This document shows, piece after piece, positions 1 through 9,227 of a stretch of DNA of 55,235 nt. The position numbers and the translations under genes were made by a program. Position 1 is the first letter of the stretch, and every line of letters starts with the position of its first letter. Source of the DNA: Leptolinea sp. (GTDB taxonomy: Bacteria; Chloroflexota; Anaerolineae; Anaerolineales; Anaerolineaceae); contig JAAZMZ010000083.1 of NCBI GenBank assembly GCA_012798535.1, positions 1-55,235 on the forward strand, read 5' to 3'. Under the pieces are notes generated by a model that was given only the letters and a program-made list of their open reading frames with translations, searched no databases and was not told where the DNA came from.

Positions 1-651
1 ACCCTGTTCGAGAAGACCTTCCTTTGTAAAAGACCAACGCCTTTTTGATCCAATTACACCGATAAACGCCGCCTGCGTTTCAAGCAAAGGTTTCAATCCT
101 GCAATATCGACATTTGAACCCCGAGTTGTTAATATTATGTAAGTAGTCGGGGTGATCTTCGCATGATCCACCAGATCTTTCATGGGCATTGGAAATAATT
201 CGTCCGCATCTGGATTTCCTTCAGATTTACACAGGTCGACTCGATCATCGGATACGGCTACTTTAAATCCAAGAAATTTTGCCAGATGAGCTGTTGCTTT
301 CCCAACATGCCCGCCCCCGATAATGATCACTTTTGGACTTGGAAGTATCGGCTCCACTAGTATTTCCATTGCGCCTCCGCATACGCCTGGATCACCACGT
401 TTGGGATTTACCAGTTGATACTCTAACACCTTTACCTGTTGCGTTAACATCGCGTCAAAGGCTTCCTGGAACACCAGGTCTTCGACTTCTCCTCCCCCTA
501 TGGTACCCATAAATGTGCCATCAGAAAGAACCAGCATTTTTGTGCCAACATGACGTGGTGCTGATCCGACGCTTTTAATAATCGTGCACAGCGCTGCAGA
601 ATCTTCTTCAGCAAGAATCTGGATAATTTTCTTGTATATTGCATCATTCAT
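1..651 (-). CDS. xdhC: XdhC/CoxI family protein, 3' end missing
   Basis: Partial gene of 217 codons; the C-terminus lies beyond the left edge. XdhC-family proteins bind molybdenum cofactor and help insert its sulfurated form into xanthine dehydrogenase-type enzymes. Seen: an N-terminal XdhC/CoxI domain (CTIIKSVGSAPRHVG, then GTIGGGEVE) and a Rossmann-type nucleotide site (VIIIGGGHVGKA) near residue 125. The ATG at 651-649 overlaps the pyrophosphatase stop as ATGA, so it is the last visible gene of the long minus-strand operon. Its role in maturing the hydroxylase encoded upstream is inferred from the family and the linkage. Confidence 0.88.
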   Translation of the reverse strand, partial: MNDAIYKKIIQILAEEDSAALCTIIKSVGSAPRHVGTKMLVLSDGTFMGTIGGGEVEDLVFQEAFDAMLTQQVKVLEYQLVNPKRGDPGVCGGAMEILVEPILPSPKVIIIGGGHVGKATAHLAKFLGFKVAVSDDRVDLCKSEGNPDADELFPMPMKDLVDHAKITPTTYIILTTRGSNVDIAGLKPLLETQAAFIGVIGSKRRWSFTKEGLLEQG

Positions 652-1994
652 TGTTCAAGAATCCCCAGTATTGCCGGTAGTAGCTGCTTCTTTCTGGAAA
701 CGATACCGGCAGCAAACCAGGTACCGTCAGCCAGGGGTTTATAGGGTAATTGTGAGAAAATTGTCGGAGGATTAGCCAATATCAATCGACTTGAACCTCC
801 TACTACATCTGTCACCATAAGTATTGCAAAATCCAAACCAGCACTTGTTTGCATTTCTTCCAGAGCTTTTTGAAGTTCTGGTACAAACTCATCCACTTCT
901 ACCATATCACTCACCTCCGCCTGTGCAACGGCGAAATGAAAAGGTAGTTGGTCATATTTCTTTAAATCAGTTCTTATCACTTCATCAGCCTGCCTAGTTT
1001 GTAATCCTGAGCCGGCTTTGATAACTTTCTGCCCAAAGCTTTCCAAAGTCTCATCACAGAATTGGATGTTCCCGTTGAATGCCCATCGACTCAAGCGTTC
1101 ACCAGCTTCGTGATCGCGTTCTGTAGTAGTAGGTGAAGTCAGAAGAAGCGTATCTGAAAGTAATCCCGCTAATAGCAGCATGGCGATAGGCGGTGGAGCA
1201 CTGAGACCGGCATCTTCCACTCGCTCAGAAACCAGAGTACTGGTGCTTCCTACGACATCCACGGTGAACCGAATTGGAACATGTGTTTGCTGATTACCTA
1301 GTCTGTGATGATCAAGTATCTCAATAAGATCCGCTTCCTGCAGAGAACCCAGGGCCTGTTGAGGCTCGTTGTGATCTACCAGAATGATTTTCATCCTGGG
1401 TGGATTCAACAAGTCTCGTTGACGGCAGACACCTACGTAATGATTATTATCATCAACAACCAGGTAATCATCTCCCTCTGCTCGAAGAATTCGATTCAAA
1501 AGATCTCGAATTCGCCAATCCACTCTAAAGATGGGAACTCCTGTATCTGCTGCATCGCGCGCAGGAATCTCCAACAATTCACTAAGCTTCATTTCTTGCT
1601 TCAATTTATTAGGACCGACGAGCTTAGACAAATGGTTGAATAGACTTCGTCCAGTAATCAGTCCATATGGAGTTCCGTCAGAATTAATCACAGGCGAGAT
1701 ACCCCCAGTACGTGATGAAATCGCCCATGCTTCCTTTAGTGGTTGTTCAGGGTGTGTTGCGTCCAATCGATGGGTAACCGATTCAAATCTGGGTGAAACA
1801 TCGGTAATCAGAATTGGAATTTCTACTCCGGTATGTTGCAGAACCCAGGCAGTTTGCGGATTTATTGCGCCGGCCCGGGCAGGGATTGCATCAATACCAT
1901 CTCTTTCTTTCAACAACCAGGCATATCCAATCGCCGATGCGATCGAATCAGTATCTGGATTTACATGCCCGGTAACGAATATTTTATCGCCCAT
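648..1994 (-). CDS. ppaC: Manganese-dependent (family II) inorganic pyrophosphatase with CBS domains
   Basis: 448-residue DHH-superfamily protein that hydrolyses pyrophosphate to phosphate in the cytosol. Seen: N-terminal metal motif GHVNPDTDS (from residue 9), an inserted region of about 170 residues that reads as a CBS pair, then VDHNE and the signature LDHHR, and a C-terminal DHHA2-type part. The CBS insert in this family usually binds adenine nucleotides and regulates activity. I chose the ATG at 1994 because AAGGTGA lies 8 nt upstream; an in-frame GTG at 2015 has no such site and would overlap the preceding gene. In this operon it may remove the pyrophosphate released by CofC (inference). 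Confidence 0.9.
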   Translation of the reverse strand: MGDKIFVTGHVNPDTDSIASAIGYAWLLKERDGIDAIPARAGAINPQTAWVLQHTGVEIPILITDVSPRFESVTHRLDATHPEQPLKEAWAISSRTGGISPVINSDGTPYGLITGRSLFNHLSKLVGPNKLKQEMKLSELLEIPARDAADTGVPIFRVDWRIRDLLNRILRAEGDDYLVVDDNNHYVGVCRQRDLLNPPRMKIILVDHNEPQQALGSLQEADLIEILDHHRLGNQQTHVPIRFTVDVVGSTSTLVSERVEDAGLSAPPPIAMLLLAGLLSDTLLLTSPTTTERDHEAGERLSRWAFNGNIQFCDETLESFGQKVIKAGSGLQTRQADEVIRTDLKKYDQLPFHFAVAQAEVSDMVEVDEFVPELQKALEEMQTSAGLDFAILMVTDVVGGSSRLILANPPTIFSQLPYKPLADGTWFAAGIVSRKKQLLPAILGILEQ

Positions 1995-2007
1995 GAATAA
2001 TTTCACC

Positions 2008-5000
2008 TTATTCACTTTGTTTTGAATTCAAGACCGAGAAGACCTTTTCCGGTGTTATAGGCAGGCTGTTCACCTGAGCACCACAGGCATCCAATACGGC
2101 ATTGCCAACCGCCGGTGCAACGCCATCCAGTGGTATTTCTGCCACGGCTTTTACACCAAAAGGATGTGAAGGCTCATACGTTTCCACAAACATCGCCTCT
2201 AAACCGGGCATTTCATTAGCTCTGAATATGTGGTAATCAATCAGATTATTATCCAGAGATCGGCCTTTATTGTCGTAACGCATCTCTTCACACACCGCGT
2301 ATCCCAATGCCTGTGACATACCCCCTTCTACCTGGCCCGTCGCGGTAACTGGATTAACAATAACACCCGAATCTAAAGCCATGACCAGATTATCCACAAC
2401 TACTTTACCGGTCTGTATATCGACAGTCACCTCGGCAAATTGTGCGGCAAATGGCGGTGGGGATGAAGGTGATACGTAGGAAGCCACCTCCATTATCTGT
2501 TCTTGATCGGTGTGATGAAGTGAGTTGTATGCGATTTCTTTGATCGTCACAAATCGGCCGTCTGAAGCTACAGCTCTTCTGTCGGCCAAAGTGATCTGTT
2601 CCGCTTTAACAGTCTCGGCACCTTCTTTTTCCGATAACATGCGCGCAGCCCGTTCTTTCAGTTTTATCGCTACTTTTTCTGCTGCCTTTACCACGGCTGT
2701 CCCGGATATGTAAGTTGTACTGGACGCGTAGGCACCAACGTCGAAGGGTGTCATATCAGTGTCGGATGAATAACAGATGATATCCTCAGTGGGCACACCA
2801 ACAACTTCAGCGGCCATTTGCGCCAACACAGTATCTGATCCGGTTCCCAGGTCAGTTGCACCTACGAGTAAATTGAACGAACCGTCATCATTTAGTTTTA
2901 TACTGGCTCCACCCATATCCAGGTAAGGGATAGCAGTTCCCTGCATAACGGTGGCGATTCCAATTCCTTTCCTCAGATAGGGTTTTCCCTCCACTATATG
3001 CCAGTCTGGATTATTGAATTTTTGATCCCATCCAATCACAGCTTTGCCCTGTTCAACGCAGGCTTCCAACCCTACCGTATGGATGATCTCTGGACGTGGT
3101 TCACGACCTTCGCTCCAGGATGTACTGAAAGGATGCATCTCTCCAGATCGAATTGCATTTTTCATCCGAAACTCAATTGGATCCAAATTTAATGCTCGGG
3201 CAATGGTTTCCATGTGGCGTTCCACTGGCCAGAAACCCTGTGGAACTCCATATCCGCGGAAAGCACCCGCAGGAGCGTGATTGGTGTATACAATATCTGC
3301 ATAAAAACGGATATTAGGATTCTTGCGATATTCTCCATCACCCACATACAAAGCCATGGACTTTTGGCCGGTATTTCCGGTTACAGTCAGCGCATGACAT
3401 CCATACGCACCGGTATCACTCAGGGCGTACATTTCATTGGCCGTGATGGTTCCATCCTTCTTTACACCGGTCTTTAAATGAATCTTCATAGGATGGCGCG
3501 ATCGAGAGGCTTCAAACTCCTCTTCCCGCGTATATTCCACCAGAACAGGTCTTTTTGTGGCAATGGTTAAATGAGCGGCCACATCTTCGATCAAGATTTC
3601 CTGCTTTCCACCAAATCCACCACCTACCCGCGGTTTTATAATGCGGATACGTTTCATGGGCAAACCGAGCACCGGGGACAAAATTCTGCGCGCGTGGAAT
3701 GGTACCTGAGTGGATGTACGGATCACCAATCTGTCGTCTTCATCCCAGTAAGAAACGACGACATGCGGTTCGATATGTGCTTGCTGAACTTTCTGAACGT
3801 CATAATCTGCCTCAAAAATGCGATCGGCTTCAGCAAATCCTTTTTCAACATTCCCAATATCAATTCTTATTTTTGCCGCCAAATTTTTCGCGGGATCCGA
3901 ATCGGCAAAATTGACATATTCCGGTTCTTCATGGATACGGATCGCACCATTATCCATAGAATGTTCCGGATCGAGAATTATGGGCAATTCTTCGTAATCC
4001 ACTTCGATCAATTTCAATGCGGCTTCGGCAATTTCCCTGGTTTCTGCGGCCACAAAAGCAACCCGATCACCCACAAACCGCACGCGGCTATCCAGTGAAA
4101 ACATATCGAGGGGGCCGGGTATTGGATCTGATTGGCCGGCTGTTGAATAAACAACCCGCGGGATATCCTGCCAGGTCAACACAGCAGCCACACCCGGTAA
4201 TGCTCTGGCTTTTGTAGTGTCAATTCTCTTAATCTTCGCGTGGGCAACAGAGCTGTGCAATATTTTACCGATCAGCATATCTCTCAGTTCAATATCGGAA
4301 GTAAATGCCGGTTTTCCCTGAACAAGTTTCAAAGCGTCTACTTTGGGCTCCGATTTACCGATGGTATGATATCCCTTCGTTTTTTCTGTGATCTGCACTT
4401 TAGGCGCTATTTTTGTCGTTACACCTATTGTTCGATCTGATAGAATTTCCGAATCGTTACCACTATCCTTTCCCGGTTGGAATTCCCATTCATCCATGGA
4501 AGAACCACCATTTCCAATGGCCGGCACCGGTTCCCCGCGTAATACAGCCGCCGCCCGCATCACAGCCTGGACAGGTTTAAGGTAACCGGTGCATCGGCAT
4601 AGTACACCGGATAAGGCTTCTCGAATTTCCTCTTCAGTAGGGTTGATATTTTGTTCAAGTAATGCTTTGGCAGCAAGTACCTGCGCGGGAGTGCAATAGC
4701 CACACTGGATCGCTCCTGTTTCGACAAAAGCTTGCTGAATGGGATGTAATCCTTCGGTTTTTTTCCATCCCTGTTCCGGATGTTCTCCAAGCCCTTCTAT
4801 CGTCTCGATCAGATGTCCCACGGCTTGCGCCGCGAGAAGTCCGCAAGAGTTGACAGGTAAACCATCTAAAAGGACGGCACAGGCGCCGCATTCGCCATTG
4901 GAACATCCTCCGTACTTTGCGCCAAAATAACCTTCACGCCTCAACAGGTCCAGAAGTGTTTTCCCAGGTTCATACTCAAGATCCAGCTGCGTACCATTAA

Positions 5001-5019
5001 TTGTGAATCGGCTCTTCAT
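2008..5019 (-). CDS. Molybdenum hydroxylase, fused 2Fe-2S and molybdopterin subunits (xanthine dehydrogenase family)
   Basis: 1003 residues. Residues 1-150 form a two-cluster iron-sulfur domain (Cys39, 44, 47, 59 and Cys106, 109, 141, 143). After a linker of about 70 residues, the rest is a large Mo-binding domain. Seen: VGGGFGGK in the cofactor channel, GAYASSTTY, and a C-terminal KAVAEIPLDG whose Glu aligns with the catalytic Glu of the family. FAD is supplied by the next gene upstream, which overlaps by ATGA (5016-5019). The family hydroxylates purines, other N-heterocycles or aldehydes using water and passes electrons through Fe-S to FAD. Substrate unknown. The fused architecture resembles aldehyde oxidoreductases but with a separate FAD subunit retained. 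Confidence 0.9.
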   Translation of the reverse strand: MKSRFTINGTQLDLEYEPGKTLLDLLRREGYFGAKYGGCSNGECGACAVLLDGLPVNSCGLLAAQAVGHLIETIEGLGEHPEQGWKKTEGLHPIQQAFVETGAIQCGYCTPAQVLAAKALLEQNINPTEEEIREALSGVLCRCTGYLKPVQAVMRAAAVLRGEPVPAIGNGGSSMDEWEFQPGKDSGNDSEILSDRTIGVTTKIAPKVQITEKTKGYHTIGKSEPKVDALKLVQGKPAFTSDIELRDMLIGKILHSSVAHAKIKRIDTTKARALPGVAAVLTWQDIPRVVYSTAGQSDPIPGPLDMFSLDSRVRFVGDRVAFVAAETREIAEAALKLIEVDYEELPIILDPEHSMDNGAIRIHEEPEYVNFADSDPAKNLAAKIRIDIGNVEKGFAEADRIFEADYDVQKVQQAHIEPHVVVSYWDEDDRLVIRTSTQVPFHARRILSPVLGLPMKRIRIIKPRVGGGFGGKQEILIEDVAAHLTIATKRPVLVEYTREEEFEASRSRHPMKIHLKTGVKKDGTITANEMYALSDTGAYGCHALTVTGNTGQKSMALYVGDGEYRKNPNIRFYADIVYTNHAPAGAFRGYGVPQGFWPVERHMETIARALNLDPIEFRMKNAIRSGEMHPFSTSWSEGREPRPEIIHTVGLEACVEQGKAVIGWDQKFNNPDWHIVEGKPYLRKGIGIATVMQGTAIPYLDMGGASIKLNDDGSFNLLVGATDLGTGSDTVLAQMAAEVVGVPTEDIICYSSDTDMTPFDVGAYASSTTYISGTAVVKAAEKVAIKLKERAARMLSEKEGAETVKAEQITLADRRAVASDGRFVTIKEIAYNSLHHTDQEQIMEVASYVSPSSPPPFAAQFAEVTVDIQTGKVVVDNLVMALDSGVIVNPVTATGQVEGGMSQALGYAVCEEMRYDNKGRSLDNNLIDYHIFRANEMPGLEAMFVETYEPSHPFGVKAVAEIPLDGVAPAVGNAVLDACGAQVNSLPITPEKVFSVLNSKQSE

Positions 5020-5792
5020 GATAGTTCCTTTCCGCCGAAATGTTCTTTTTGCTGAACCGTTCTTTTAATCAGAATCTGTATGGCGGCTCTTTGATAATCT
5101 GAATATTCGGATTTCACAATCTGATCTGACAGAGACCGTTTGCTAAAGAATTCAATGATCTTATTTCCATAGCTCTCCGAAGCCAGGACTGGCGCGTTAC
5201 CTGAACCACCGAAAACGATTCTGACACCTCCTGTTTCCCATCGCGTGGTGGTTACGAAAACAATTGGCCTGTCCTGTGGTGATCGAGCCACATCCTCATA
5301 CCCGGTTTCTACTGGGATGGTAAACGTAATTTCAGTGATCAATTTTCCTGGTTTCTTTTGTCTCTCCCTTTTCAACCAATCCTCAAGCGAAACGGATATT
5401 TTTCCAGGTTCCCACGTGATGTTAATATCCAATGAGAGTAGACATCCAAGCAGTGGAGAATGTCCATCCGCTTTCATTAGCAACCCGCCGATTGTTGCGC
5501 TGCGCCGAATGTTGATATTGGCTTCTCTTAATGCCGCCCTGCGCAGGCTACCCGGTAAATTCATATTTTCAACCAGGTCTTGCAGCCGGGTCATTGCACC
5601 AATTCGGCAGGTATTCCTAACGATAGAAACTTTATTCAATCCCAGGGATTGCAGATCAACTACAGCAACCGGAACATCTGTGTGCCGGCTGATTACTGTT
5701 CCTCCGCCCAGTGGAATAGTCAATGGTGTTGTGCGATCCAATAATCGTTTTGCCTGATCGAGATTTTCAGGCCTGTGATACTCGATAATCAT
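5016..5792 (-). CDS. FAD-binding subunit of molybdenum hydroxylase (CoxM/XdhB type)
   Basis: 258 residues. It matches the FAD-binding domain of molybdopterin dehydrogenases: it begins with the usual EYHRPENLDQA, has the FAD-pyrophosphate motif IPLGGGTVI, and a second motif RRSATIGGLL in place of the common TIGGN. The C-terminal domain is shorter than in many CoxM proteins. It receives electrons from the Fe-S clusters of the downstream fused subunit and passes them to an acceptor (NAD in many relatives; the acceptor here is unknown). ATG at 5792 follows GAGG at short spacing; an upstream TTG at 5804 is an alternative. Stop and next start overlap as ATGA. Confidence 0.87.
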   Translation of the reverse strand: MIIEYHRPENLDQAKRLLDRTTPLTIPLGGGTVISRHTDVPVAVVDLQSLGLNKVSIVRNTCRIGAMTRLQDLVENMNLPGSLRRAALREANINIRRSATIGGLLMKADGHSPLLGCLLSLDINITWEPGKISVSLEDWLKRERQKKPGKLITEITFTIPVETGYEDVARSPQDRPIVFVTTTRWETGGVRIVFGGSGNAPVLASESYGNKIIEFFSKRSLSDQIVKSEYSDYQRAAIQILIKRTVQQKEHFGGKELS

Positions 5793-5843
5793 AAAACCTC
5801 GCAATCATTTTTCCGGAGGCAATATTTCTCGCCAGGCAGAATT

Positions 5844-6842
5844 CTATTTTTGCGCGAAAGTGTCAATTAATAGTTTTACATCCCCACCGACCGGATACAA
5901 AATGGGGCATGTGCAGCCATATTTCCGATATTCGGCCACTTTTGCTCTGGCTTCATCCGGTGTTCCTGAAGCGGTGATATCAAGGATCAACTGTTCCGGA
6001 ACCAGATGTTTTGCCTTATTGATTTGTTCTTTCGTGGCCGGCCATCCAAGTATTGATTGAATTTCTTTGACAACATCCTCTGATACGCCAGAAGCCTTTG
6101 CAATGTGCGGCTGCTGCGCCAGATATTGTGTCAATAAACCGCGGGTTGTATCCAGAGCTTTATCATGATCCAGATCAACCGAGCACACTACGAGTTGCGG
6201 TCTATCAAGATCCTTAAGAGTTCGATTTGATTTCTTTAAACCAGCTTGCAATAAGTCCAATGCTTTTTCATTATATTTTGGAGCCACACAATAATTTAGA
6301 ACCACACCATCGGCAATTTCACCGGTCATCTCCATCATCTGATCGCCGGTAGCTCCGATCATTATGGGAACATTTCTCGGCTCTTTACGGCCATGTACCA
6401 CATCCAATTCAATCCCATCCACATGGATGAACTCGCCGTGAAATGTCACTTTCTCCATATTCAGCAGCCGTTTCATTACTGTGACGGTTTCTTTCATTGC
6501 CAGCAGCGGCTTTCTTCGTTCTATCCCCACATTGCGGGCTAGCGGATCCCACCAGGCGCCGATTCCACAGATTATTCGATCAGGAGCCAGATCATCCAGT
6601 GTGAGAAAGGTAGCAGCCAGTAAACCAATATTTCTTGTCCAATTGTTAATAACACCGGAACCGACTTTAATACTTTTTGTTACAGCCGCATAAGCCGCCA
6701 TGGGGACTATTGCATCCCTCACAAGACGGCTTTCCGCCTGCCATACGGCTTCGAATCCCCTCTTCTCGGCATATTGCACATAATCCAGCCCATCCCTCAG
6801 GTTATGAGCATCCTGCAAGTAAAGAGCAACACGATCAGCCAT
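5844..6842 (-). CDS. Luciferase-like (LLM class) F420-dependent oxidoreductase
   Basis: 332-residue TIM-barrel protein of the bacterial luciferase-like superfamily, close in style to methylenetetrahydromethanopterin reductase (Mer) and F420-dependent dehydrogenases: it has a [18 protein letters not shown] start, [15 protein letters not shown], and [11 protein letters not shown]. Such enzymes bind F420 (or FMN) and transfer hydride to or from an organic substrate. The start is preceded by a clear GGAGG. Its place between cofC and the hydroxylase genes supports F420 rather than FMN as coenzyme (inference). The substrate cannot be read from sequence; Mer-like activity on a C1 carrier is only one option. 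Confidence 0.85.
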   Translation of the reverse strand: MADRVALYLQDAHNLRDGLDYVQYAEKRGFEAVWQAESRLVRDAIVPMAAYAAVTKSIKVGSGVINNWTRNIGLLAATFLTLDDLAPDRIICGIGAWWDPLARNVGIERRKPLLAMKETVTVMKRLLNMEKVTFHGEFIHVDGIELDVVHGRKEPRNVPIMIGATGDQMMEMTGEIADGVVLNYCVAPKYNEKALDLLQAGLKKSNRTLKDLDRPQLVVCSVDLDHDKALDTTRGLLTQYLAQQPHIAKASGVSEDVVKEIQSILGWPATKEQINKAKHLVPEQLILDITASGTPDEARAKVAEYRKYGCTCPILYPVGGDVKLLIDTFAQK

Positions 6843-6883
6843 TCTTCCTCCAGGGTTAATATTGAGTTGTATGACAACTACAA

Positions 6884-7498
6884 TTATAGATTATCTTGCC
6901 GCTGTTGGAACTGTTGTAACATGTTTAAATCCTCAGGTAAATCCAGGTCCAAACCAAGAGTCTCACTGGTTACGATTTTTAAGTTAAGGTTAAACCTTTT
7001 CGCCTGGCTGCAATGCTTTGAAAATGACTGATCTCCGAATTGATAGGCGATCAATCCTGTTGGTTTGATTAATATAGCATTTGTGCCTTCATTTCTTCGG
7101 TCCGGTGCGATAACAACGACTGGAGGATTTTCTGAAAGCTGTATCATCTCTTTAACATCTTCCGTTTGTAAAAGAGGCAAATCCGACGGTAAGATCAATA
7201 CACCCTGCGCCGCATACATTTGAGCAACCATGGTAGCCCGATGCAAGGCAGTATTCAAGCCCGGATTTCCATCTTCCTGTACGGTTTTAGCGCCCTGTTC
7301 GCGCGCCAGAGCCAGTACCGCTGTATCACTGCTTACGACCAGGACTTGTTCGATCCCCTCCACCTGGTTTATGACCTTCAAGGTGTGTCCCAGGAGGGAA
7401 AGATTCAGAACCTCCCGTTCGTCCTCAGTTAAAACACCTGCCAACCGGGTTTTTCCACGACGCAATGCTTTCACTGGAATTATGGCCCAAAGGCTCAT
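6884..7498 (-). CDS. cofC: 2-phospho-L-lactate (or phosphoenolpyruvate) guanylyltransferase
   Basis: 204 residues, normal for CofC/FbiD. It carries the nucleotidyltransferase start [17 protein letters not shown] and an acidic metal site in [10 protein letters not shown]. It joins GTP to 2-phospholactate or PEP, making the activated intermediate used by CofD and releasing pyrophosphate. The start overlaps the cofD stop as ATGA (7495-7498), so the two are translationally coupled. Whether it prefers phospholactate (archaeal type) or PEP (mycobacterial type) is not visible by eye. Confidence 0.92.
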   Translation of the reverse strand: MSLWAIIPVKALRRGKTRLAGVLTEDEREVLNLSLLGHTLKVINQVEGIEQVLVVSSDTAVLALAREQGAKTVQEDGNPGLNTALHRATMVAQMYAAQGVLILPSDLPLLQTEDVKEMIQLSENPPVVVIAPDRRNEGTNAILIKPTGLIAYQFGDQSFSKHCSQAKRFNLNLKIVTSETLGLDLDLPEDLNMLQQFQQRQDNL

Positions 7499-8460
7499 AC
7501 CAGATTTTTACCTTTTCTTGCCAACTGCATTCCGAAATTGATCGTCTCTTTTGCCAGTTGAATGCGGTCTTCAATCGTCCGCATAATTGTATTTGTCACT
7601 AAAGGAATTATACCCCGATCAATAATACTACCGGTTTCTCCCACATCTTGATGATCTATAACAATTCCGGTAAGGAAATCCTTGTAGTGTTCTGCAACAG
7701 CCAGAGAACCGGGGATTTCCCCCATTTCCCGAAACATTTTGGCTGCCGGTCCTTTGATTGTTTTTCCGCCGATAATCGGCGATACAGCGATCACGCATTT
7801 CTTCTGAAGGGAAGGTCTGATTCCTTTCAATAACAATATAGGATCGATACTCACCCACGGGTTTGAAGGACACAGTATGACCAGATGTGCCTCTTCAATC
7901 GCTTGAAGGATGCCATCCGCTGGTTTCGCACTTCTAATCCCTTTGAATTCAAAGCCGGTGATCACGGGTTCACATTGCTCTTTTACAAAGTATTCCTGAA
8001 AACTGAGGTGACTTCCATCCTGGGTAAATACCAACGTCCTTACCATTTGGTCTGTCATTGGTATTACCCGATCTTTTATTCCCAGTCGGATGCATAGTAT
8101 CCGGGTTGCCTCACTTAAGGATTGACCACTCTGTATCAGATGCGTCCGTTCCAGATGTAGAGCCAGGTCTTTATCACCAAGGTGAAACCAATCCGGTGCA
8201 CCCAGTTTCTGTAACTCCTCATAGACCTGCCAGGTCTCATCCACCCGGCCCCATCCGCAAGAAGGATTAGCTAATCCGGCCAGTGTATAGCAGACCGTAT
8301 CCAGATCCGGTGAGATGTGTAAACCAAAGAGTTCAAGATCATCTCCGGTATTGACAACAACTGTGATCGGGGAATTATTCAAGTATCTGGAGATGCCATC
8401 TGCTAGTTTGGCACCTCCCACTCCACCAGCCAAAGCTACGATTTTTAATGATTCAGCCAT
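7495..8460 (-). CDS. cofD: 2-phospho-L-lactate transferase (F420-0 synthase)
   Basis: 321 residues, normal for CofD/FbiA. Seen: the N-terminal GGVGGAKLADGI, NTGDDLELFGLHISPDLD, and the central CPSNPWVSIDPIL region. It transfers the phospholactyl (or enolpyruvyl) group from the guanylyl-activated intermediate to the deazaflavin Fo, giving F420-0 and GMP. The Fo synthase (CofG/CofH) is not in this window. There is no clear ribosome site before the ATG; an open frame that ends at 8453, just inside cofD, might have provided translational coupling. Confidence 0.93.
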   Translation of the reverse strand: MAESLKIVALAGGVGGAKLADGISRYLNNSPITVVVNTGDDLELFGLHISPDLDTVCYTLAGLANPSCGWGRVDETWQVYEELQKLGAPDWFHLGDKDLALHLERTHLIQSGQSLSEATRILCIRLGIKDRVIPMTDQMVRTLVFTQDGSHLSFQEYFVKEQCEPVITGFEFKGIRSAKPADGILQAIEEAHLVILCPSNPWVSIDPILLLKGIRPSLQKKCVIAVSPIIGGKTIKGPAAKMFREMGEIPGSLAVAEHYKDFLTGIVIDHQDVGETGSIIDRGIIPLVTNTIMRTIEDRIQLAKETINFGMQLARKGKNLV

Positions 8461-8679
8461 TTACAGAAATATTGTCCGGTTCAATAAAATAAATCACTCT
8501 TTCCTGTTCTTCAGGCAGTTGATTGGATTTTTCGTGATATTTCTTACTCAATTCATCAAGCGGATCTGGATACAGCGGTACATATTCAGCGGATCGGGAA
8601 TGTTTATCATGACCAAAGGCTTGCGGCGAATATTCCTATTCTGTCAACAAATTTTATGAGATTCCGGTATGCCGATCAT
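8453..8679 (-). pseudogene. Possible broken small gene between the 2H phosphoesterase and cofD
   Basis: This gap would otherwise be the only untranslated stretch in the F420 part of the operon. An ATG at 8679 overlaps the preceding stop as ATGA but its frame closes after 11 codons. A second frame is open for 60 codons from 8635 to a TGA at 8453 that overlaps the cofD start; it is rich in D, E, K, P and Y and looks coding, but has no ATG and begins directly after a TAG. A small gene disrupted by an indel would explain both. No family is recognised. A start at TTG near 8561 is the alternative if the frame is functional. Confidence 0.25.
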
Positions 8680-9224
8680 GTGAAGTTCTCTTTTCCCAGA
8701 TCGAATCGGGATACCTGCCCAAGATGATTTCCATCCCGATAGATGACAGCAAGATTATCAACTTTTATTCTAAATTGGATTTCTCTAGACAGGACTGATT
8801 CTAAAAAATGACAGATATCATCCCTGTTTATATCATGATGCATCAGGGTGATATGCGGAATCCAGGCATCCGGTGAATAAAAATATTTAATGGAGGACAT
8901 GTGTTTCTCACAATGTGTCCAGATTGTATTCTGAAGTGCCGTCATCTGCGCATTTCTTGCCAGCACCAGGGTTACTACAGGTTCATCACCGGGGAAAATA
9001 CCGAAACCACCCGTCACAACATCAAATGAATTAGTTTTTGAAGCAATATTTTCGACAGCTGCAACTGTATTTTGAATATCCATTTTTTCTGAAACCAACC
9101 ATGAGAAATGGATAAATTGAGTCTTCAATTTCCCCGATACTACTAACCGTTTGTCATCAGGAATTCGTTTGAGAAATCTGTGCCAGGTCTCTTGATCCAG
9201 TAAGGTAGCAACGGCATAGAACAT
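8676..9224 (-). CDS. 2H phosphoesterase superfamily protein (2'-5' RNA ligase/LigT-like)
   Basis: 182 residues with the two hallmark H-x-[ST] motifs: H39-F-S41 and H124-I-T126 (in a PHITLMHH context). This fold covers 2'-5' RNA ligases, cyclic nucleotide phosphodiesterases and similar enzymes acting on phosphodiester or cyclic phosphate bonds. It sits 3 nt after cofE and upstream of cofD, all on one strand. A role in F420 assembly is not established for the family; it may process a cyclic or phosphodiester intermediate or by-product, or simply be co-transcribed. Confidence 0.8.
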   Translation of the reverse strand: MFYAVATLLDQETWHRFLKRIPDDKRLVVSGKLKTQFIHFSWLVSEKMDIQNTVAAVENIASKTNSFDVVTGGFGIFPGDEPVVTLVLARNAQMTALQNTIWTHCEKHMSSIKYFYSPDAWIPHITLMHHDINRDDICHFLESVLSREIQFRIKVDNLAVIYRDGNHLGQVSRFDLGKENFT

Positions 9225-9227
9225 GTC

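Noticed and set aside
3571..4098. 175-codon plus-strand open frame antisense to the Mo hydroxylase
   Set aside because: It has no family resemblance and no ribosome site, and lies fully inside a strongly supported gene on the other strand. The same holds for the other long antisense frames within this gene.
8579..8679. Reading the TGA after the Cys codon near 8644 as selenocysteine, to extend the ATG at 8679
   Set aside because: selC is present, but the extended peptide is short, has no resemblance to a selenoprotein and competes with a better-looking frame; no SECIS-like stem was evident.
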